From Faecalibacterium sp. UBA1762 (GTDB taxonomy: Bacteria; Bacillota; Clostridia; Oscillospirales; Ruminococcaceae): a DNA stretch of 8,295 nt. The DNA lies in NCBI GenBank assembly GCA_002314755.1, contig DCHC01000067.1, positions 1-8,295 of the forward strand, read 5' to 3'. Both the position numbers and the translations under genes were made by a program. Below the pieces are notes generated by a model. The model was not told the DNA's origin. It worked only from the letters and a program-made list of their open reading frames with translations, and searched no databases. Shown here one piece after another: positions 1 to 6,140 of this stretch. Position 1 is the stretch's first letter; each line of letters begins with the position of its first letter.

Positions 1-79
1 CTTTTTTCGACTTTTTCATCTTTTTCTACGGATATGGCATTGTTTACAAAATGTTCTCTGACTGATTTTTCTTTTCTGC

Positions 80-751
80 CTATTTTAGCAATTTTGTTCG
101 CATGGATAGCAATATCTTACGTTCCTTACGCGAAATCTGCACCTGCGTGGTATGCAGGATTTCTGCCGTTTCGCTTTGGGTTTTGCCCTGAAAAAATCTA
201 ATTTGAATCAAACGTCGTTCCTCCGAAGTCAATGTTTCCATCACTTCACGTAAGGCAAGTTTATCCGAAAGCTCCTCCTCGTGAGATGGTACCGGCACAT
301 CAAAATCTTTGCCATTCTCATCTGTTGTATCCGGGCTCAGAGACAGGGTGGGCTGAGAAGCCTGTATCGCCAGAATAATTTGATCTTCAGTTACGGATAG
401 CCGTTGTGCCAGCTCGGTGATCGTCGGTTCTCTACCCTCTTTTTTTAACATTTTTTCCCGTATTGCATTGATCTTGATGGAAAGCTCTTTGATACTGCGA
501 GAGACCTTGACTGTACCGTTTTCCCGAAACAGTTTTTTAATTTCTCCGAGTATAACCGGTACCGCATACGTAGAAAAACAGACCTTCCGGTTCACATCAA
601 AACCGTCATAAGCTTTAATCAAACCCAAACAGCCGGCAGAGTACAGATCATCATACTCGATCCCCCTGCCCTTAAACCGAGAAGCACACAAATGCACCAA
701 TCCCAGATTTTCTTGAATAAAACCTTCCCTCGGCGGTAGAACAGACAGCAT
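80..751 (-). CDS. sigF: RNA polymerase sporulation sigma factor F (short N-terminus)
   Basis: Forespore-specific sigma-70 family factor that directs early forespore transcription after asymmetric division. Of 223 residues, region 2 lies at about 12-90 (DDLYSAGCLGL, then FSTYAVPVILGEIKKLFR and the GTVKVSRS motif typical of SigF/SigG). Region 3 is about 90-150, and the region 4 helix-turn-helix is about 175-213 (TQSETAEILHTTQVQISR). I chose the ATG at 751 because AAGGAG lies 7 nt upstream and the start sits 4 nt after the spoIIAB stop. An in-frame ATG at 790 would add 13 residues with no sigma homology, inside spoIIAB. Compared from memory with B. subtilis SigF (255 aa), about 26 N-terminal residues, including the first region 1.2/2.1 helices, are missing. 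The operon position after spoIIAA-spoIIAB makes SigF much likelier than SigG or SigB. Confidence 0.95.
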   Translation of the reverse strand: MLSVLPPREGFIQENLGLVHLCASRFKGRGIEYDDLYSAGCLGLIKAYDGFDVNRKVCFSTYAVPVILGEIKKLFRENGTVKVSRSIKELSIKINAIREKMLKKEGREPTITELAQRLSVTEDQIILAIQASQPTLSLSPDTTDENGKDFDVPVPSHEEELSDKLALREVMETLTSEERRLIQIRFFQGKTQSETAEILHTTQVQISRKERKILLSMRTKLLK

Positions 752-755
752 CTTT

Positions 756-1220
756 TTACTCCTTTTTATTTGAACTATGTATGCTGTCAACGGGAGTTAA
801 TGCTTTGTGCATGGTTACCCTGGTGCCTTTTCCGGGACGGGAAGTCACCTGTACCCGATCCATAAAGCTCTGCATCACAGAAAAGCCCAATCCGCTACGT
901 TCCCCTTCCGGACCGGTCGTATACAGCGGATTCATCGCCATCGGAATATCCGCTATCCCGCACCCTTTGTCTGTTACCTGCACCCGAAGCATTCTGTCCT
1001 GATAAATAGCCAAGTCTAGCGTAATCACGCCGTTGCTCTGCCTGTAACCGTGAACGATACAGTTTGTCACTGCCTCACTTACCGCTGTTTTCACATCATT
1101 CAACTGTGTGATGGTAGGATCCAATGGTGCTAAAAAGCCGGAAACCGCTGTTCTTGCAAATGTCTCATTGACACCGTGACTGTCAAACTGAATTTTCGCA
1201 TGATTGATCATTTGTTTCAT
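756..1220 (-). CDS. spoIIAB: Anti-sigma F factor / serine kinase SpoIIAB
   Basis: GHKL-fold protein kinase and anti-sigma factor. With ATP it binds sigma F and holds it inactive, and it phosphorylates SpoIIAA on a serine. The 154-residue protein shows an N-box at about 42-59 (SEAVTN, with likely catalytic Glu49 and Mg-binding Asn53). The G1 box DKGCG is at 84-88, and the ATP-lid/G2 segment ERSGLGFSVMQSFMD is at about 107-121. Arg23 in ETFARTAV matches the Arg20 of B. subtilis that contacts partner proteins. It is slightly longer than the B. subtilis protein (146 aa) through a Ser/Lys-rich tail. The ATG at 1220 overlaps the spoIIAA stop as ATGA and has AGGAGG at 1231-1236, which suggests translational coupling. 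sigF follows 4 nt after its stop. Confidence 0.96.
   Translation of the reverse strand: MKQMINHAKIQFDSHGVNETFARTAVSGFLAPLDPTITQLNDVKTAVSEAVTNCIVHGYRQSNGVITLDLAIYQDRMLRVQVTDKGCGIADIPMAMNPLYTTGPEGERSGLGFSVMQSFMDRVQVTSRPGKGTRVTMHKALTPVDSIHSSNKKE
759..764 (-). promoter_or_regulatory. Ribosome binding site of sigF, overlapping the spoIIAB 3' end
   Basis: AAGGAG on the minus strand, 7 nt before the ATG at 751 and lying within the last codons of spoIIAB. It supports the short 223-residue sigma F and predicts coupled translation with spoIIAB. Confidence 0.8.
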
Positions 1221-1540
1221 TTCACCGTTTCCTCCTGTAGCGTTGTCATTTTGTCGATTTTTGCTAACTCCAAAACCCGGGTAATATGCTCCGGCGGATT
1301 TTGGATTATCAGTCTGCCGCCCAGAACCTTCATCATGGTATTTCTGCCCAATATCAGCCCAATACCGGAAGAATCCATAAACGAGACCTCGGAAAAATCC
1401 AGCACAACCTTTTCCGGCGTCAGGTTCAATAATCTTGCGTCAATTTGTTCCCGCATATTTTCTGCCGCATGATGATCTATCTCCCCCAGTAAAAAGCATG
1501 TCAGTACTTTTTGAGAAAACTGAAATTCAATCTGTTTCAT
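1217..1540 (-). CDS. spoIIAA: Anti-sigma F factor antagonist SpoIIAA
   Basis: STAS-domain anti-anti-sigma factor of 107 residues. In the forespore its unphosphorylated form attacks the SpoIIAB-sigma F complex and frees sigma F; SpoIIAB inactivates it by phosphorylation, and SpoIIE is the usual phosphatase (not in this window). The diagnostic motif FMDSSGIGLILGR is at 54-66. Ser57, the first serine of DSSG, aligns with the phosphorylated Ser58 of B. subtilis. GEIDHHAAE near residues 19-27 is also typical of the family. The frame is open up to 1594, but I place the start at the ATG at 1540: it has TCGGAGGTGA 10 nt upstream, and the extra 18 residues of the longer frame are not STAS-like and overlap the terminator hairpin. 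First gene of the spoIIA operon. Confidence 0.95.
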   Translation of the reverse strand: MKQIEFQFSQKVLTCFLLGEIDHHAAENMREQIDARLLNLTPEKVVLDFSEVSFMDSSGIGLILGRNTMMKVLGGRLIIQNPPEHITRVLELAKIDKMTTLQEETVK

Positions 1541-1550
1541 TTGAAAGTAT

Positions 1551-1560
1551 TCACCTCCGA
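1551..1560 (-). promoter_or_regulatory. Ribosome binding site of spoIIAA
   Basis: On the minus strand this reads TCGGAGGTGA, a near-perfect anti-16S match, 10 nt before the ATG at 1540. It decides the spoIIAA start against the longer open frame that begins at 1594. Confidence 0.85.
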
Positions 1561-1576
1561 AATAGTTTTTACACAC

Positions 1577-1610
1577 AAAAAAACCGCTACTCAAAAGAAT
1601 AACGGTTTTT
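1577..1610 (-). terminator. Rho-independent terminator after folC
   Basis: In the minus-strand RNA, AAAAACCGUUAUUC and GAGUAGCGGUUUUU can pair over 14 bp (some G-U pairs) with a UUUU loop. The 3' arm runs into a stretch of seven U. It starts 17 nt after the folC stop at 1628. Its lower edge is only about 17 nt from the spoIIAA ribosome binding site. Confidence 0.8.
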
Positions 1611-1627
1611 GTTTAAAAAACAGGTTG

Positions 1628-2914
1628 TTATTTGTCAGCTAATAAAAATTTTCTGGCTTCTCCCGCAAGATAGAGAGACCCGCAGATGCACAGACCTTTG
1701 GTTCCGCCCAGCCCCTGAGACGCCAGCCGGATAGCCTGCGGTACAGACTGAGCCGGTGTAATTTGGTCAAACAGGTCTGCCGACAGCACTGCAAGCTGTT
1801 CTGCCGTCATCGCCCGGGGCGAATCCGGCGTAACCGTCCAAACCTTATCAAAGCACTCGGACAGCCTTTCCAACATCTTCGCGCACTCTTTATCCCGCAG
1901 CATACCGATTACAGCATGCATCTTTGGCAAACCGGATTTTTCGATGACGGATGCCAGTCCGTCAATACCGTCAATATTGTGAGAACCATCCAAAAGGACA
2001 ATTGGCTGTAGCCCTAAAATTTCCATACGCGCAGGTTGTTTTGCCTGTTCGAGGCCGGCGATGATTGCCTCGTCCGAGATGTCCCAACCCTTTTCCGCCA
2101 GCTGTAATGCCGTCTCTACTGCCATAGCCATATGCATCCCCTGCCAACGGCCCTTCATAGGCAAAACCGCCTGATAGCCACCGTAGTCAATATGGTTCTG
2201 CAGCATATTGCAGGCAAGTAGCTTCACGTCATCCGGCTCCGGCACAATCAATGGCACGCCGCATTTTTTGCATGCACAACTGATCACATCCGCTACTGCT
2301 TTGGTCTGCTCCGGGTAGCTGATGACCACGGTCCCCGGTTTGATGATCCCGCATTTTTCCTGCGCTATTTTTTCCACCGCATCACCCAGTATCTCAGTAT
2401 GGTCCAATCCAATACGGGTAATGCAGCTGACAAGCGGGGCAGGAATGGTATTGGTCGCATCCAGCCGACCGCCAAGTCCTGCCTCCAGACATACAATATC
2501 ACATTTCTCCTCACAGAACCAAAGCAGTGCAATCGCAGTCACCGCGTCAAATTCTGCGATTTCCCAATTACCCTCCGCGTCCATCTGTTGAATAACTGTC
2601 CGGACCCGGTTTGTCAACTCGGTCAATCGCCCAGGGGAAATAAATACCCCGTTAATCTGGAGCCGCTCCCGAAAATCAACAATATAAGGGGAGATATTCA
2701 TTCCGGTACGGTATCCGGCATTTTGCAAAATGGCAGCCACCATTGCAGTAACCGAACCCTTGCCATTGGTACCAACCACATGGATGTATTGCAGCTGCTT
2801 TTCCGGATTATCCAACCGGCGCAGCAGCTCCTGCATCGGTTTCAGGTCTTTTTTACCCGGAAACCGCTTGCGGGAATGTATGTAGGCAATTGCCTCCTCG
2901 CAGTTTTTCAGCAT
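1628..2914 (-). CDS. folC: Bifunctional folylpolyglutamate synthase / dihydrofolate synthase
   Basis: Cytoplasmic Mur-ligase-family enzyme that adds glutamate to (dihydro)pteroate or folates using ATP, an essential step in folate supply and retention. The 428-residue length is normal for the family. Visible motifs are the P-loop GTNGKGS at 48-54, the omega-loop segment NISPYIVDFRERLQING at about 73-89, EAGLGGRLDATN at 144-155, DHTEILGDAVEKIAQEKCGI at 171-190 (Lys187 is the likely modified active-site lysine), and LDGSHN at 308-313 in the C-terminal Rossmann domain. The ATG at 2914 has AAAGGA 10 nt upstream. From sequence alone I cannot separate a bifunctional enzyme from an FPGS-only one; bifunctional is usual in bacteria. 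It lies between two hairpin terminators and is probably monocistronic. Confidence 0.95.
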   Translation of the reverse strand: MLKNCEEAIAYIHSRKRFPGKKDLKPMQELLRRLDNPEKQLQYIHVVGTNGKGSVTAMVAAILQNAGYRTGMNISPYIVDFRERLQINGVFISPGRLTELTNRVRTVIQQMDAEGNWEIAEFDAVTAIALLWFCEEKCDIVCLEAGLGGRLDATNTIPAPLVSCITRIGLDHTEILGDAVEKIAQEKCGIIKPGTVVISYPEQTKAVADVISCACKKCGVPLIVPEPDDVKLLACNMLQNHIDYGGYQAVLPMKGRWQGMHMAMAVETALQLAEKGWDISDEAIIAGLEQAKQPARMEILGLQPIVLLDGSHNIDGIDGLASVIEKSGLPKMHAVIGMLRDKECAKMLERLSECFDKVWTVTPDSPRAMTAEQLAVLSADLFDQITPAQSVPQAIRLASQGLGGTKGLCICGSLYLAGEARKFLLADK

Positions 2915-2939
2915 TTATGATACATCCTTTCTTCTCATA

Positions 2940-2951
2940 TTTTCCGGAAAA
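2940..2951. repeat. 12-bp perfect palindrome upstream of folC
   Basis: TTTTCCGGAAAA reads the same on both strands. It lies between the terminator of the fusion gene and the folC ribosome binding site (2925-2930). It could be a small operator, or simply the U-rich tail of the upstream terminator made palindromic by chance. No regulator is suggested by the sequence. Confidence 0.3.
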
Positions 2952-2985
2952 GAAAGAGGCGCCGCAATCCCGCAGCAACCTCTTT
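2943..2985 (-). terminator. Rho-independent terminator after the acyltransferase-kinase fusion gene
   Basis: In the minus-strand RNA, AAAGAGG (2979-2985) pairs with CCUCUUU (2953-2959). An inner GCUGC/GCGGC stem is separated by a small internal loop, and a CUUUU-rich tail follows. It begins 7 nt after the stop codon at 2992. Confidence 0.75.
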
Positions 2986-2991
2986 TTATCT

Positions 2992-4614
2992 TCAAGAATA
3001 CCTGCGGACAATTTCTTCCATTTCGTCCCAGTGTTCTTCCATTTCTTTTACCAGTTGAACGTGTGTCCGACACCGTTCCAGATTGTGATCCGGATGACTG
3101 ATTTTGAAATACGTATCGCCGCTTAAGTAATCCGTCAAAAAGCGCATGCCGCATTCCAATGTCATCAGCTTGGCACCCCATGGCAAATATTTTTTCTCCA
3201 TCGGAGTCAGCACATTACCCGCTGCTTCCAGGTAACCGCGGGTATATGCCTCATACAGCGAAAGGTCAAAATGCACCTTGCTGATATCCGGCTCATCCTC
3301 CGCAGCAGTGGACGCGCCAAAACGAATGGAATCGCCAAAGTCATTCAGTGCCAACCCCGGCATAATCGTATCCAAATCGATAATGCAAAGTGCCTTTCCG
3401 GTTTTATTGTCGAACAGAATGTTGTTCAGCTTGGTGTCGTTATGGGTCACCCGTAGCGGAAGCTGACCGGCCTCTAATAAATCCATCAGAACAGCACAAT
3501 CTTTTTCACGCTTTAACATAAAAGCAATCTCCGGCTGGCAATATTTGCTTCTGCCGTGAATATCCCGTCGCAGTGCAATACGGAAGTTTTTGAATCTATC
3601 CCGCGTATCATGGAACTTTTCGATGGTGTCGAACAAAGTATCCGCCGGATAGTCGCCCAATTTCTGCAAAAACTCTCCGAAAGCCAACGCAGACTGATAA
3701 AACTGCTCCGCATTCTCCGCCTGCTGATAACAGAACGAATCCTCCACAAACCGGTAACAGCGCCAAACCTGACCGTCTGAGTCGGTGAAAAGCTCTTTGC
3801 CGGTCTTGGTTTTCAGATAGTTCAGTGTCTCTCTGTCCGGATCACCGTCCCGGGCAAGGGTCTGTCGACGCAGATAGGCAGTAACGCCGAAAATATTCTG
3901 CATGACCTCTGCCGGTTTTTTAAAAACATTGGTATTGATGCGTTGCAGAATATACTTGGGAACTTCTTCTTCCTGCTGCCCGAAATATAGGGCGTAGGTA
4001 TCATTGATATGACCGGACCCAAACCGCTTTGCGTAGCTGCATTGCTCATGGAAGGGAAAGGAGTAAATGGCGTCCTCCAGATTGGGATCGTCTACGCCGT
4101 CAATCTTTTTGCGGGCATTCTTCACAACGGAACCGGCTTCAATTTTTCTGCAGGGCTCCACCGTGCAGCACGCTTTGATAACGCTACCAAGTCCCACATG
4201 CGCGCCTTCGCCGATGGTGTTGTCATGATCCACTACTGCACCACAATCCACCAAAACGCCGCGTCCGATCACCGTATCGGTATTGATTACCGCGTTGGGC
4301 ATAACCACCACACCTGCGCCAAACCGAACACTGGGGCTGACAAAAGCAGTAGGATGGATGATAACCGGGACGGTATACCCCGCTTTCAGCAATCTATCCA
4401 CCCACTCCAGACGAAACCCATTATCTCCGAAAGCCGGGTATGCTTCACCGTACTGTGCCAGCATCTCGGTGTAATCGTCACATTTTCCAAGAACGTAATC
4501 CGCTCTGCTGGAATCATCCAAACAGCCAATGTTTTCCCATTTGCCCATCTGAAGTGCCATTTCTCGAATGGTACGGCCAAAGCCACCGGCACCCAATATC
4601 AACAAATTTGACAT
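2992..4614 (-). CDS. Fusion: PglD/NeuD-like sugar acyltransferase module + N-acetylhexosamine 1-kinase (NahK)-like module
   Basis: 540 residues in one frame. Residues 1-~85 are a PglD-like Rossmann fold (LLILGAGGFGR at 4-14). Residues ~88-165 are a left-handed beta-helix with hexad repeats and a PglD-type catalytic-His motif (VVDHDNTIGEGAHVGLGS, His130). After a linker at ~166-190, residues ~190-540 match Bifidobacterium NahK/LnpB over its whole length as I recall it: GSGHINDTY, YILQRINTNVF, VTHNDTKLNNILFD (catalytic Asp393), IIDLDTIMPG (metal-binding Asp413), DFGDSIRFGASTA and ECGMRFLTDYL. NahK makes GlcNAc- or GalNAc-1-phosphate from ATP; PglD-type enzymes acylate amino sugars. Joint action on hexosamines is inference. 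The beta-helix looks about one coil shorter than PglD. The ATG at 4614 has GGAG 7 nt upstream; an in-frame GTG at 4647 lacks a ribosome site. It has its own promoter and terminator. Confidence 0.88.
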   Translation of the reverse strand: MSNLLILGAGGFGRTIREMALQMGKWENIGCLDDSSRADYVLGKCDDYTEMLAQYGEAYPAFGDNGFRLEWVDRLLKAGYTVPVIIHPTAFVSPSVRFGAGVVVMPNAVINTDTVIGRGVLVDCGAVVDHDNTIGEGAHVGLGSVIKACCTVEPCRKIEAGSVVKNARKKIDGVDDPNLEDAIYSFPFHEQCSYAKRFGSGHINDTYALYFGQQEEEVPKYILQRINTNVFKKPAEVMQNIFGVTAYLRRQTLARDGDPDRETLNYLKTKTGKELFTDSDGQVWRCYRFVEDSFCYQQAENAEQFYQSALAFGEFLQKLGDYPADTLFDTIEKFHDTRDRFKNFRIALRRDIHGRSKYCQPEIAFMLKREKDCAVLMDLLEAGQLPLRVTHNDTKLNNILFDNKTGKALCIIDLDTIMPGLALNDFGDSIRFGASTAAEDEPDISKVHFDLSLYEAYTRGYLEAAGNVLTPMEKKYLPWGAKLMTLECGMRFLTDYLSGDTYFKISHPDHNLERCRTHVQLVKEMEEHWDEMEEIVRRYS

Positions 4615-4621
4615 AAACCGT

Positions 4622-4625
4622 CTCC
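4622..4625 (-). promoter_or_regulatory. Ribosome binding site of the fusion gene
   Basis: The minus-strand context is CGGAGACGG, with GGAG 7 nt before the ATG at 4614. It selects this start, which begins directly with the Rossmann strand (MSNLLILG), over the GTG at 4647 with its basic KRKRRR extension. Confidence 0.65.
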
Positions 4626-4689
4626 GTTTCCGCTTGTTTTCCCCCACCGAAATAAATGAACCCGGATCGCTTTTGAAAGGGGTATTTCT

Positions 4690-4718
4690 ATTATACGCAA
4701 AAAAGCGGCTTTTTGCAA
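4690..4718 (-). promoter_or_regulatory. Sigma-A-type promoter for the fusion gene
   Basis: On the minus strand, TTGCAA (4718-4713) and a perfect TATAAT (4695-4690) are separated by 17 nt. The predicted transcription start is near 4683, giving a leader of about 70 nt before the ATG at 4614. The spacer consists of an inverted repeat (4697-4716), so a repressor site or an overlap with the terminator of the upstream gene is possible. Confidence 0.65.
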
Positions 4719-4780
4719 CCGATTTTATCCCCTGTAAGACGGGATTTGTAAAAAAGTGTGTGAAATTTGCATAAAAAGCC
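4699..4780 (-). terminator. Possible large-loop terminator of the Clp-M32-GH1 transcript
   Basis: The minus-strand RNA just after the GH1 stop has GGCUUUUUAUGCAA (4780-4767). This can pair with UUGCAAAAAGCC (4718-4707), with a 2-nt bulge and a 48-nt loop. Six U follow 2 nt later (4704-4699). The loop holds a weak AUCCC/GGGAU hairpin. It is less convincing than the other two terminators because of the loop size. Confidence 0.35.
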
Positions 4781-4783
4781 TAT

Positions 4784-6118
4784 TTATAATCCTTTATGGG
4801 ACGCAATAAACTGCTTATACCATTCAAAACTCTTTTTGGGAGTACACTGCAGAGTCTCAAAATTCGTCCGCATCAGTCCGAATTTGAAGTTAAAACCGCT
4901 GCTCCATTCAAAATTATCCATCAGGCTCCACAGGTAATAACCACGAATGTCATATCCCTCATCTATTGCTTTTTCCAGCCATTGCAAAAAGCCCTGGAGA
5001 TACCGGATACGATCATTATCCTCTATACGGCCGGTTTGGGGATCGATCGGCTCATTCCCCTCAAAATAGGTACCGTTTTCCGTGATATAGATGGGGATAT
5101 TCATCTGATACAGATCATGCATCATATGGATTGCATCATAGATTGCCTTAGGATAATACTCCGTGCGGTTATTCAGGAAATTCCCGCCTTGAGAAAAATC
5201 CGCAACAGCCTGCTGATTGGTGCTGACCATGACCCGGTTATAGACATTCATGCCGTAGTAATCCAGCGGCTGATGCATCAGTTCGTAGTCACCGGGGAAG
5301 ATCCGCATCAGAGTGCCTTCCTTTTCCAGTGCTTCAAGAATATAATCGCTATAATGACCGGCAAAAACCGGATCGGTATAGAATTTCCAGTTGCGCTCAT
5401 CCTGGTCACGCACCAGTGCCGCATCCTCAGCAGAATCGGTTACCGGGTGGCGTTTCCAGATGTCGATCACAATGCCCAACTTCGCATTTTTCAGGTTGGC
5501 TGCCCGGAATGCCTGCACACCTTTGCCGTGAGCAACCAAAATATTATGACGTGCCTGATTTCCCCATACTTCATCGGTGTGACCGGGTGCAAAGCCGCCC
5601 AGTGCATACCCCACATAGGTTGCAATCGGCTCATTGATCGTAGACCACATGGGCACAACATCTCCAAAGGTTCGGAACATTTTTTCCGCATACTCGCCAA
5701 ACCATTCAATACAGTCCCGATTAACCCAGCCGCCCCGGTCCTCCAAGGCCTGAGGCAGATCCCAATGGTACAGCGTGACATTAGGCTGAATACCTGCTTT
5801 CAGCATTTCATCAAATACACGCTTATAGTAATCCACTCCCGCCGGATTAAGCGCACCGGTACCCTGAGGAAGTACCCGCGACCAGGAGATGGACATTCTG
5901 TGGCTATCCACCCCCAACTCTTTCATGTTTGCGATATCACGCTGATATTGATGATAGCTGTCGCAGGCGACTGCTGGAGTAACGCCGTTAGCGATTTTGC
6001 CGGGCTTGGTAGCAAAGGTATCCCATACACTGGCGGTTCTTCCATCCTCTAATGCGCCGCCCTCAATCTGTGCCGCACAGGTTGCGACACCCCAGATAAA
6101 ATTTTTCGGAAATGCCAT
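4784..6118 (-). CDS. Glycoside hydrolase family 1 beta-glucosidase
   Basis: Retaining beta-glycosidase of 444 residues (typical GH1 length), with no signal peptide, so cytoplasmic. It starts with the family N-terminus FPKNFIWGVATCAAQIEG (Gln17 contacts the glycone). HWDLPQALEDRGGW is at 118-131, the acid/base is Glu163 in STINEP, and the nucleophile is Glu347 in ITENG. LWSLMDNFEWSSGF is at 396-409. The Glu404-Trp405 pair is typical of enzymes for unphosphorylated glucosides; 6-phospho-beta-glucosidases have a Ser/Lys/Tyr loop there. This argues for substrates imported without PTS phosphorylation. Exact specificity (glucoside, galactoside or fucoside) cannot be read. The ATG at 6118 has AAAAGGAGG 8 nt upstream. 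The gene is 22 nt downstream of the M32 peptidase and is probably cotranscribed with it. Confidence 0.95.
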   Translation of the reverse strand: MAFPKNFIWGVATCAAQIEGGALEDGRTASVWDTFATKPGKIANGVTPAVACDSYHQYQRDIANMKELGVDSHRMSISWSRVLPQGTGALNPAGVDYYKRVFDEMLKAGIQPNVTLYHWDLPQALEDRGGWVNRDCIEWFGEYAEKMFRTFGDVVPMWSTINEPIATYVGYALGGFAPGHTDEVWGNQARHNILVAHGKGVQAFRAANLKNAKLGIVIDIWKRHPVTDSAEDAALVRDQDERNWKFYTDPVFAGHYSDYILEALEKEGTLMRIFPGDYELMHQPLDYYGMNVYNRVMVSTNQQAVADFSQGGNFLNNRTEYYPKAIYDAIHMMHDLYQMNIPIYITENGTYFEGNEPIDPQTGRIEDNDRIRYLQGFLQWLEKAIDEGYDIRGYYLWSLMDNFEWSSGFNFKFGLMRTNFETLQCTPKKSFEWYKQFIASHKGL

Positions 6119-6140
6119 TTTCTCTTCCTCCTTTTTACTG

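Noticed and set aside
1..79. Possible start of another minus-strand gene after sigF: an ATG at 19 (MKKSKK...), and a separate open frame running from within sigF to the window edge.
   Set aside because: The ATG lacks a clear ribosome site and only six codons are visible. The other open frame has no ATG, GTG or TTG before the edge. A downstream gene such as a spoVA member is plausible but cannot be supported here.
752..790. Longer sigF beginning at the ATG at 790.
   Set aside because: The 13 extra residues are not sigma-like, lie within spoIIAB, and the ATG lacks the AAGGAG site that the ATG at 751 has.
1566..1594. Sigma-A-like pair TTGAGT-17-TAAAAA on the minus strand upstream of spoIIAA.
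   Set aside because: Only 4/6 matches in each hexamer, it lies within the terminator, and transcription would begin inside the ribosome binding site.
2992..4614. Frameshift or misjoined pair of genes as the explanation for the acyltransferase-kinase fusion.
   Set aside because: The frame is continuous with family-typical sequence on both sides of the linker. No ribosome site or start is evident before the kinase half.
4660..4690. Catabolite-response (cre)-like sequence around AAAAGCGATCC in the leader of the fusion gene.
   Set aside because: Too many mismatches to the cre consensus at the conserved outer positions; no symmetry.
4796..6052. 418-codon open frame on the plus strand.
   Set aside because: Antisense to the GH1 beta-glucosidase, whose motifs and ribosome site are unambiguous. 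The plus-strand protein has no recognisable domain.
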